A DNA stretch of 64,000 bases from Achatina immaculata (taxonomy: Eukaryota > Mollusca > Gastropoda > Stylommatophora > Achatinidae): contig CM019697.1 in the NCBI GenBank assembly GCA_009760885.1, positions 30,434,710 to 30,498,709 of the forward strand. Reading direction: 5' to 3'. The position numbers and the translations under genes were made by a program. Below, piece after piece: positions 10,701-22,700 of this stretch; the first letter of the stretch is position 1, and the number at the start of each line of letters is the position of its first letter. The notes under the pieces were generated by a model. The model saw only the letters and a list, made by a program, of their open reading frames with translations. It had not been told where the DNA came from and ran no database searches.

Positions 10701-13700
10701 TCAAGGTATTTATTTATGAGACACAAGTCTTGATCTGGGAAATTGAGTAACATCAGATGGGAAATGCATCCCTGAAATCAAAAATAGAATATGCCAAGCC
10801 AGAACAGCTTTCAGACAAATGAGAAACATGTTGTGCAATACATCCCTATAACTGAACATAAGAAAGATAGTTCTAAAGTGTTACATTGAGCCTATCCTTA
10901 TCTATGGAAGTGAGTCATGGACAGTCAGCAGATCAATGCAAAGATCATTTGAAGCAACAGAGATGTGCTTTCTTAGAAGAATGTTAAGAGTACCATGGAC
11001 AGCTAAGATGACAAACAGGAATGTCTAACTAAAGCAGATGTAGAAAGGAACCTAATTAAATCCATAAGAAAATGATGCTCATCATTCACTGGACCCATGA
11101 GAAAGGGAGGGCTTGAAAACTCTTAACAACAGGAAAGATAAATGGGAGGAGATGCAGGGGAAGACCAAGAGAAAAAAAATAATGGACAGTCGGTGACATG
11201 ATGGCACAACAAAGAAATCACCAGCTGAGCTGATGGAAAATATCAAGGACTGAGATTTGGGGAGATGCATGATCTCCAACACCTACCAGCGTGGCTCCTG
11301 TGATGAAGTTTTGGGCACCACATACCAACAGAGTAATAATGGCTTTGACCAACTCAGATGGGCCATCTTTAGTCTCCAGTCAAGACAACAACACAGTGAA
11401 GCACACTTGCTGAGCATACTTGAGATGGGAATAATAAATGAGCGCACAAGTGCAGTGGTTCTCAAGTTTTTTACATCCAAGGATCACTTTTTCAGATACA
11501 TAAGAGGGGTGATTGATAAGTTTTTGGCCTAAGGTACAACAGATTATTTGTGGACAACTTTTTGGGGTTATTTCTCAACATAGTCCCCTTGCAAGTTTAT
11601 GCACTTAGTTCAGTGATCCTGGAGCATACGGATCCCTTTGTAAAAATCAGCATCTGGCGGAAGCAAATTTGTGACCACTGAGCTTCTTTTTTGAGTTTGG
11701 TAAACAGGTAATAGTCTGAAGGGGCCAAATATGTGGAATAAGGAGGATGTTCAAGAAGCTGGAACCCGCATTCATGAATGGCAGCCATTTCCACCGCCGA
11801 CTTGTGAACTGGAGGATTGTCTTGCTGAAAGATGACTCCTCTCATCATTTTCCCCCAACGCTTTTCCTTCAGTTTGACCCACAGTTGCTTCACAAGATTA
11901 GCATAATAGGCCCCAGTGACCATTCTGCCCTATTGAAGATAGTCTACCAATACCACACCTTCTAAATCCCAAAAGATGGAAGCCATCACTTTGCCTGCAG
12001 ACAGAACCACCCTTGCTTTCTTTGGAGGTGGGGATCTATGTTGTTTCCACTGCTTTGACTGTTCTTTGGTTTCTGGTTGAAAATGATGAACCCAAGTCTC
12101 ATCCATAGTCATAAATTGCTGAAGAAACTTTTCAGGATCTCTTGACATGTTGAGATGCTGTCGCTTGTGATCAGCTCAAAGAAGTTTCAGGACCCATCGA
12201 GCAGAGACCTTTATCATTTGAAGATTATTGTGAATAATGGCATGAACATGTTCCTAGGAGATGCCCAACTCAGTAGCAATGTACCACTTAGTTAGTCGTC
12301 GATCCTCCATTATCATGTCATGGATTCTGCCGGTGGTTTCATCTGTGGTCACCATTCTTGGTCTTCCTGGCTGGGGATTTTCTTCCAGACTCTCCCTTCC
12401 ATGTTTGAATTGAGCTGCCCATTTCTTCACTGTGCTGTAAGAAGGGGCACTTTCCCCTAGAGTCTCTACCATATCCTCATGAATCTCCTTCAATGATAAG
12501 CCCTTGATGCAGGGGTAGCGAATGACTGCTCGATAAGAAATGTTATCCATTTTCTCAGTTTCTGCCACCCCTTACCACTTCAGTAGTTTGTAAAAAAAAA
12601 TTGGTTGCAGTTAATTTCTTGAAACTTGGTGTTTAATATTACATTAATCTGATCTATAAATGCACCTAATATCAACTGTGTGTTTCAAGTATTTGTACCT
12701 TATGCTGAGAACTTATCAATCACTCCTCATATATTTTGGTGACCATCAGCTGGTATGCAGTGTCGCAGTTCCATAAACCCTTAATTGTTTTTATTTATCA
12801 GACAGCACTTAATACTAGATTGGTAGTGCAGCCCCAGAACACCTGATAGCACAGCTCCAGACCACCTGATAGCACAGCCTCAGACCACCTGATACCACAG
12901 CCACAGGCAACCTGATAGCACAGCACTAGACCACCTGATAGCACAGGTCCAGACCACCTGGTAGCACAGGTCCAGACCACCTGGTAGCACAGGTCCAGAC
13001 CACCTGGTAGCACAGGTCCAGACCACCAGATAGCACAGTCCCAGACCACCTGATAGCACAGTACAAGACCACCTGATATCACGCCCCAAAAACCTGATAT
13101 AACATCCCAGGCCACCTGATAGCACAGTTCAGACAACCCGATAACACAGTCCCAGACCACCTGGTAGCACAGTCCCAGACCACCTGATAGCACACCCCAG
13201 ACCACCTGATATCACACCACAGACCACCTGATAGCACAGTCCCAGACCACCTGATAGCATAGTCCCAGACCACCTGATAGCACAGCCCCAAACCACCTTA
13301 TAGCACAGCCCTAGATCACCTGATAGTGCACCTTGGACTGTTTGTGATCCACAGGTTTGGAATTGATGTACTAGAAGCACCAATAGAAGGACAACCAAAG
13401 ACCTACCATGAGCTCAGCATAGGAGAAACAAAGAAAGAGTACTCTTACCATTTCTAGTCCAGGACACAACCTCAGATTTGCCGCTGTCAAATTTTGTGAC
13501 ATACTGTAATTCCATTTAGGGAAGTCTTGTACGGCAGAATAGCTGTTTCATGTAGTTATTTTACAGAAGTTTTACATTTTCATTTGTCAAAGTGCCCAGG
13601 GTACTGTTTGATGGATGGAGTGCTGAGGACTTCAGTGCTTTGTTTGAAGATGAAGATGCCATTGAAGATTGCGTAGAGACTATCCTGAATACAGTGAAAG

Positions 13701-16700
13701 TTAGTATGGTTTTGTTTTATAAATAGGAAAGCTGTGATTAATTATTTCAGTGGTTCTTTATTTTGAAAGAAAAGTGTGATATGGCTAAATATTTGTTTCA
13801 TTTAGACTTTAGGAAAAATCTGCATTTTTAAAAAATGTCTAATATTTGTTGGTTTTTGCTGTGGTGTAGAATCTAATGCACTCACCTGCTGAAAAGAAGG
13901 GCCTTGGTTTGATTATGCACTCTGGTAGAATTTTTCTGGTGTCATCCAAGTCTACAAAAATTGGGTACCTGAGGTTTCCCTAGGACAGGTGCTTACATCT
14001 CTACTTAAAATGGTGTAGTGGCCTAGAAATGTGAGGACACTAACATTTCACACCCCTGTGGCATGGAAATGCCACGGGACATAGAGATTGGTGTTGTAGA
14101 AGTTGTTTGTAATTATTTAACATTTCATGTAACAAATTGTTTAGTTCAGGATTTATGGGATGGTTTTAGATTAAACAGACTTAATAATTTGACACTACTG
14201 GCATCTTATCATTTAGAGCAACAAATGGGCAGGTGTTGTGGTTGAAATATGGTCCCAGCTGGGAGGTAAGAGAAGAAAGTAAGTTTGTTTCTTTGTCTGA
14301 CTTTGAGTGTACTATAGAATCTAACTGAGAGTTCAGTGAAAAGATGTTCTTGCTATCTTAGCAAATTTCAAATGGATTTACCGTTTAATTTACTCTTGAC
14401 AGAAAATGTGGAGATTATGCTCTATAGCATTGTATACATGGTGACCATAGCACTGATTTCTAAAAACACTAGAAATGGTGATACTGTGATTTACAAATTT
14501 TGATCAGTTGTTTGTTGAATTGTAGGCATGAGCTTGCACAGATGGGAGAAAATTCAGGGAAGATAGTGGTTCCTTTTGGTGGAGCACGTAGCAACATAGT
14601 AGAAATAGCTGCAACAAAAGATCTGTAATTGGTTAGAGAAGCAAGAAAATATGCAAGCATATATAGTGAGTGGCACAGTGAGCATCCTCAGAGAAACACA
14701 GGCTGTCTGTAAGAGTGACTTGAATCATTGTGGAAGTCACAGAAATATAACAGGCTCAAATCATTGTGGAGGTCAAAGAGAGACAAAGTGTAGCTCAAAT
14801 CATTGTGGAAGTCAGAGACAAGTGTGACTTAAATAATGCGCAAGTCACAGAGAAAGTATGGCTTAAATCATTGTGCAGGTCACAGAGAGACAAGAGTAGC
14901 TCAAATAAGTGTGGAAGTCATAGATATTTGCAAATTAAAAGACAGATCTGTTGAATATCTGTATTTTGTCATTGAAAGTCAGCCAGTGGAATGATTAGAA
15001 ATCATTAATACGTTAAATGAAACCAGAACAGAAGATTGTCTTCCAGATGTCTATTAAGCAGCATCATTGTCAAGAATGAAGGAGTTAGGATGAAACATGG
15101 AGCTGTAAAACATGAATGACATCAAAAGGGCATTAAGTCAACACACAACAAGAGTTATCCATCATTTTACACTGAGGAGATGTGAGAATGCAGGGGCATA
15201 TTGTTACTGTATATTGGGAAGAACTCTAAATGCAAATTATGAGTGGGAATAGAAGATATAATAAACAGATCAGGTGCCTATGTGACATGTTGTACTTTAG
15301 ATGGGACAGTTTATGAAGTGTTATAATTTTTCTTCATTTGTGTTGGTAGTTCTGAAATGGAGAAGTGTAAAAGGTAGATGTCCAATTATTTTATGTATTA
15401 AGCCAAATTTTGTCACTGAAAAAAAACAAAACAACTGGATTCAGATTCCTGGTGATTTTTTTTATAAGATTATTATTATCACGGTTTTGGTCACATTCAT
15501 TAACTTTGAAAAAAAAAAAAGCAATATCCTGAAAACTCAGGTTAGAGTGAAATGTATTAGCTTACATAGAACTTGGAGATTTACAGCCACAATATTTCAC
15601 TTAGAGGATCATGCACCAAAACAACTGTAGGTCATACTACCTAAAGCAGAAACGTCACTAGAAAGACCTGTCAGCTGGCAAGCAAGGATGGTTGTGCTTT
15701 CTAACTTGTCATTTTTGTTGCATACAGTTTTTCTTTCATTTATTTATTATTGTTTGTTTGTTTGTTTGTTTTTTTCATTTAGGCATTTGCTTTCTGATTT
15801 TATAGTTATTGTTGTTAAATGTAACTTATAAATTTGCAAGCTTTTCTTTTGTTTTCATTTTGATGAACATGGAAATGGATGAATTCATTTTCTAATAATT
15901 TTACAACTTTTGGAAGAAGCATAATAAAATATCCAGAAGCCAGCAGTTCCGAAGAATCTGTTTCATATCATAGATGTGTTATATTTCTCTGTTTCTAAAG
16001 TTTCAATGAACGAAATCTGTTAAGTAAATGATAATGTTGTTCTTTATGTTTGGTCGCATTTGTAAGGGAACTAATCCACTTTGTCAACCACATGGGAGAA
16101 ATGTTTCATGCAGCGGACAAGGAACTGATCTTGGTCATTCCACCTCCTCTGTATGCCAGGTTAGTGTTAAAACTTGTTCACACAGTCATCTCAGAACGTA
16201 TAAATGTGACATTTGTTACTGCTGTGACATTAAAACAGTGTTATCTTATGCAACACTTGGTTTACCACTGAAACATTCATAGATTTAACACATCTGAGTG
16301 ACAGCTTGCCCATCATATGTAGAATTTTTATGCATTGTTCTTGTTTTTCTTCATTGTTCTTGTTTTTCTGCCATAAGTAGCTGTTTCTTTCAGCTTTGTT
16401 ATTACTTTACTTTACTTTATCCTTCATCTTGTACCGTGATGTGTTGAAGGAAGATGCAGTTGGTGGTTTTGGGCCATGTGAGTGGCCTCGGGGATGTTCA
16501 CGCTGTAGTTTGTGAGTGTTTCTGTAACTCCATCTGTCCGTCTTGTTCGGGGTCTTCCTCTTGGTCTGTGTCCTGTAGTTCTGTAGCTGAAGGCCCTTGT
16601 GGCAGGCTTGATATGTTGATGTCGTTCTCATTAAGTTTCCAGACCACCTAATTCTTTGTTTCTCTGTGTTGTGGACATGGTGTGGTTCTTACCAGTTGTC

Positions 16701-19700
16701 ATATGACATCACTCTGTGTTGTGGACATGGTGTGGTTCTTACCAATTGTCATATGACATCATTTCTTATCTGATCCCTCCTAGTAACATTTTCAGCTTTT
16801 CTCAGGCATCTCATTTCACACGTAAATATTTTGTTTTGCTGTTTCTTGGCTAGTGCCCATGTCTGGCGTTGAAAGCACAACGTTGTAATAAATATGCTAT
16901 TAATTAGTTGTTTCTTGGTTTCAGTTGGCTAGTAAAGAGGATTAAACAGAGAAAGCTGAAATATTTTGGACTCATTAAACATCATGAGAATTTAGAGAAG
17001 ACCGTCTTAGAGGGGTACATAATGGGGAAAAGAAAGAGAGGAAGACCGAAACGAAGATGACTGCAAGACATCGTTGATAATCTGCAAATGGATGCATCAG
17101 CAGCAGAATATCTTGCTTACAACCGAGAGGCCTACAGGAGTGCTGTTAGGGAGGCAAAGTTTCGCAAGGGACATGCAAATGAATGAATGACTGACTGCTG
17201 GTTTTGAGTGGTATGTTAGATATTTTGTTATTGTTGGGCTATTTGAGTCATTTCCTGCAGTTTCACGTCATAAAAATATGATACAAAATGAATTTTTAAA
17301 ACGGTAATACTCTGGCTGTAAGAGGCTGAAATCATTGTGGAGGTCACAGAGGCAAGAGTAGCTCAAATCAGTGTGGAAAAATTATTTGATGCCAATTTTT
17401 GTTTATTAAACATCTGAACATTAGCCAGCTCTTGTCACTACAGGAAGGATATGAAAGGAGGAAAATGATTATTAACATAGTTTTTATAGGGGTACATGAT
17501 CCATAAATGTTAGCTGCTCCTGAGATAAAGATTTTTATCAATTTGGACAGGGCTTTTGATGGCCTTATCAGCAAAGAAGATGTGGATGCCATGGCTAAAA
17601 ATGTTGATAAATTCAGCCTGATGACCTATGACTATTCCAGCCCCCAAAGGTAAAAATAAATTCAGTTTTATGACCTATGACTATTCTAGTCTTTTGATCT
17701 ATGACTGTTCCAGTCCTTAGAGTAAAAATAATTTCAGTCTTGGACATATGAGTACTTCAGTCCTTAATTGTTAAAGGTAAATGCAATGTAATGACCTATG
17801 TCCATTTTAGTCCTAAAAAAAGTCTTTAATCTTATGACCTATGATTTTTTTTTTCAGCTTGAAAAGTTCTATTACTCTGTAATAAGGATTTGTGCTATGT
17901 AAGGTTGGTCTGTCATGTTTCCAGTTCTATCATTTGTTCTTCACATTTTATGCCTGAAACACACAGGCCCGGGCCAAACAGTCCTCTCATGTGGATAAGA
18001 GAGTGTGTTCTGGCTCTAGCTCCTGAACAAGATTCCCCTCTCAGGAAGAAGTTGCTAGTGGGTCTTAATTTCTATGGTCTCCATTCTCAAGTTGGTGGTA
18101 CGGGAGAGCATGTTCTTGGAAATCAGTAAGTGCAATGTCTGAATGTCCACAGTTTAAATTGCTGTAGTTTATTCTTGCGTTAATAGAAAATGTTTGTTCA
18201 TAAAGGATTTACCAAAGTCTTAGTTTTCTTTTACCATGGTTTTACTGCACTCGTATCACGGTTTTAGTTTTATATCACCATGGTTTTACTGCACTTGTAT
18301 CACAGTTTTAGTTTTTTATTACCATGGTTTTACTACACTTGTATCACAGTTTTAGTTTTTTATTACCATGGTTTTACTGCACTCGTATCACGGTTTTAGT
18401 TTTATATTATCATGGTTTTACTGCACTTGTATCACAGTTTTAGCTTTATATTATCATGGTTTTACTGCGCTCGTATCATGGTTTTAGCTTTATATTACCA
18501 TGGTTTTAATGCAATCATATCACGGTTTTAGCCTTATATTACTATGGTTTTAATGCAATCACGTCACAGTTTTAGCCTTATATTACCATGGTTTTAATGC
18601 AATCGCATCATGGTTTTAGCCTTATATTACCATGGTTTTACTGCAATGGCATCATGGTTTTAGCCTTATCTTATCATAGTTTTACTTCAGTTGCATCACA
18701 GTTTTAGCCTTATATTACCATGGTTTTACTGCACTCGTATCACGGTTTTAGCCTTATATTACCATGGTTTTAATGCACTTGTATCACGGTTTTAGTTTTA
18801 TATTACCATGGTTTTACTGCGCACTTATCACGGTTTTAGTTTTATATTACCATGGTTTTATTGCACTCATATCATGGTTTTAGCTTTATATTACCATGGT
18901 TTTATTGCACTCATATCATGGTTTTAGTTTTATATTCTTACATCTTACATCCTTCCTGTGCTGTTAAATGTCACATAGGGCTCGCATAGTTGTTTGCCAA
19001 GTTTTCCTGTTTTCAGCGAGTCTTTCAGCTTCATCAAGGGATGTTACGCCCACTAAACTGGCTTCTCTTAACAATGTCCTCTTTAGAGTTTCATGTGGTC
19101 AGCCTATTTTTCTTCGGCCTGTTGTGCTCCACTTGATAGCTTGTTTTGGTATTCTTTATTGTTTCTTCTCATCACATGGCCTACATATGTCTATCTTCTT
19201 TTTCTGATCACCCATGAGACAGGTTGTAGTTTGCTCATCTGTCTTATTTCTGTGTTGTTCTTAAATTCATTCCACTTTATACCAAGTATTTTCCTTAGGC
19301 ATTTGTTTTCAAAAGAGTCTAATTTCTTGTCTATTTCTTTAGTTGATTTACAGCTTTTGCATACGTAAATGAGAGTGGATATCACATTTGAATTGAATAA
19401 TCTTAACTTGGTTTTTGTCCTTATAACTTTTGAATTCCGTATATTCTCAAGATTTTTTAAGGACAGTAGTGCTTTTGCAATTATAATTCTACTTCCTTCC
19501 TGGTGTCACCATCCAGGTCTGTGTAGCTGCCAAGGTATGCAAATTGGTTTACTTCATCAACAACTGTTCCTTCTACGTATATTTCTCCTTCTTGATTAAT
19601 GAGAAGTTTCATTGTTTTGTTTTTTCATTATTTTGTTTTTTCTTTGTTAATTTCAAGACCAATTTTGCTAGCCAAGGAAGACATGGAATCCGTTTTTTCC

Positions 19701-22700
19701 TGCATCGATTCACATTGTCACTGATAAGAGTTATGTCATCTGCAAAATCAAGATCTTCTGTTTGGGTCCCATGTACCTAATCAGTGCTGGTTTTAACTGC
19801 ACAGCATCTTTTCATTATGAAGTCTATGGCAATTCCAAAAAGCAAGGGAGATAATATACATCCTTGTTTCATGCCTGTTTCAGTCTGAAACCATTTGCTC
19901 ATTCCTTCTTCTGTGTTGACTGCCCAAACATATCCATTATAGAGATCTCTAATGATGTTGACAATTTTAGATGGTATTCCATATGGTCTTAAAATTCTTC
20001 ACAGTGAATCTCTGTGTATACTATGAAATGCCTTTTTAAAGTCTATGAAGTTCAGGATTAATGGTTTTTGCTTTTCAATATGTTCTTCAAGTATTATTCT
20101 CAGAACAAAGATTTGGTTGAGACATCTTCTCCCTTTTTGAAATCCTACTTGTTCTTCTCTCATTGCATTATCCACTACATCCTTAATTCTATTCAGAATC
20201 ACTTTACAAAACACTTTTGACACAACTGATAGTAAGGTTACACCTCTCCAGTTATTGCAGTCACTGAGGTTACCTTTTTTTTCGGTATTTTAACAATGAT
20301 TCCCTTTTTTCTATTTAGAAGGGATCTTTTCTTCTTTCCAGATTTTATTAAACACTCTGTGTAGTTGGCACATGCTGTCACTGTTAACTGTTTTTAACAT
20401 TTTGACTGTTATTTCATCTTCACCTGCATCTTTGTTGTTAGCTATTAAATTCACTGCTGTTTCAATTTCATTCAGTGTAACTTCATCTAAGTTGACATTT
20501 AGTTGTGGGACTGGTAAATCAGTTTCAAGATTTATTAATTCATTTGGGTGTGGCCGATTAAGTATTTCTTGGAAGTGATTGGCCTATCTTTGCTTTTGGT
20601 CTTTACTTGATATTAATAAGTTGCCTGTTTTGCTAAAGACTGGTCTTTCTCTGGAGGTTTTATATTTCAATATATTTTTATAAATATATTAATATAAAAT
20701 AAATATAAATATATAGTTACATGGTTTTATTGCCTTCTTCTTACATTTTTACACTTTTCCCTTGTCATTAAATGTCACATAGGGCTTGCATGGTAGTACG
20801 CCAAGTTTTCCTGTTTTTGGTGAGCTTTTCAACCTCATCAAGAGATTTTATGCCTACTAATTTGGCCTTTCTTAACAATGTCCTCTTTAGAGTTTCACGT
20901 GGTCAACCTCTTTTTCTTTGGCCTGTTGTGTTCCACATGATAGCTTGTTTTGGTTATCTCTGACTGCTTCTTTTCATCACGTGACCGATGTATGTCCATC
21001 TCCTTTTTCTAATCACTAATGAGACAGGTTGTTGTTCACTCATCTGCCTTATCTCTGCGTTGTTCTTGAATTCGTTACACTTTATACCAAGTACTTTCCT
21101 TATGCATTTGTTTTCAAAAGAGTAATTTGTTGTCTATTTCTTTAGTTGTTTTCCAGCTTTTGCATGCATAAATGAGGGTGGATATTACATTTTAATTGAA
21201 TAATCTTAGCTTGGTTTTTATTATAACTTGTGAGTGACATATGTTCTCAAGATTCTTGAAGGTCATTGATGCTTTTGGAATTCTACTTCCAACTTCCTTT
21301 CTGGTGTCACCATCCTGGTCTATGTAGCTGCTGAGGTATGTAAACTGGTTTACCTCTTCAACAGCTGTTCCTTCTAAGTATATTTTTCCTTCTTGATTAA
21401 TGGGAAGTTTTTATTATTTTTGTTTTTTCCTCGTTAATTTCAAGTCCTATTTTGCTACCCATTGAAGACAGGCTATCTGTTTTTTCTTGCATCGAATTCA
21501 CATTGTCACTGATAAGAGTTATGTCATGTGTAAAATTAAGATCTTCTAGTTGGGTCCCATTTATTCAATCAATGCCTGTTTTACCTGTGCAACAATATAC
21601 AATATAGTCTTAAAATTCTCCACAAAGAATCTCTGTGTATGCTATCAAATCCTTTGAAAAAGTGCCTATAGTCTATGAAATTCAGAATTAAAAATTGCTT
21701 TCTTACCATGGTTTTATTTTTATATGTTACCATGGTTTTATTAACTTCTTACTATAGTTTTATTGCCTTTTTACCATGGTTTTATTAACTTCTTACTATA
21801 GTTTTATTGCCTTTTTACCATGGTTTTATTTTTATATGTTACCATGGTTTTATTAACTTCTTACTATAGTTTTATTGCCTTTTTACCATGGTTTTATTTT
21901 TATATGTTACCATGGTTTTATTAACTTCTTACTATAGTTTTATTGCCTTTTTACCATGGTTTTATTTTTATATGTTACCATGGTTTTATTAACTTCTTAC
22001 TATAGTTTTATTGCCTTCTTACTATATTGTCAAGATTATCATATCTGATCATCTACCTCACCTCCCAGTGATTATAAGATGTTAAGATTATTTAAAACAA
22101 AAGTAAGAACAGCTTTATTAATTAGCAAGCACACAGTTGTGACATTTCGGTTTATGCCTTAATTATACAAAAAATTATAAATAGTCTCAACATCTTGTTA
22201 TCGCAACTTTACTGCAGTGGTTTTTGTGATTATATATAGTTTTATACGTAATTACACACAAAAACTGTTCATGCGTTGCCCAATGGTAATAGTGTGAATG
22301 GTGCTGTATGACAGAATGCTATTAATTTCTCTGCGTATGATGTGTAGATATTATAGAAAATGTAAATCCATGAGATATAAACATACTTCTTTGTTTTATT
22401 TTTTTTCTGTTAAAAAAAAGGGAATTAGACATTTAGGTATTTACTGCTAGCATTTCTCTTGCTTTTGCCTTTTTTTTTCATCTTGTATGTTTTTTGTGTG
22501 AATTAAAAAAAAAGATAAAATGCCATGAGTTTTGCTTCATTACCAGGTAAATTACTGCATCCTTTTTAAAAATGAACATAACGGTTGCCACAGCAGTACA
22601 GCAGTGGTCTCTTACTTATTTATATACCTGGTTAAGCCTACTTGGTGTTAAAAATGGTTTGCTTCAAGTTCTCAATATTCAGAACCATCTGTGACCACCG

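Noticed and set aside
12798..13398. Overlapping minus-strand ORFs rich in LCYQVVW
   Set aside because: Direct translation of a 22-23 bp minisatellite in shifting frames.
13556..13592. Alternative CHID1 exon 5 start at the upstream TTACAG
   Set aside because: Adds residues with no family counterpart and breaks phase with exon 4. The AAAG at 13591-13592 fits.
14217..14265. CHID1 exon 6 ending at the first GT (14266)
   Set aside because: Would give phase 1 and a stop in exon 7. The GTAAGT at 14279 gives phase 2 and a gapless family alignment (GGKRRKELIH).
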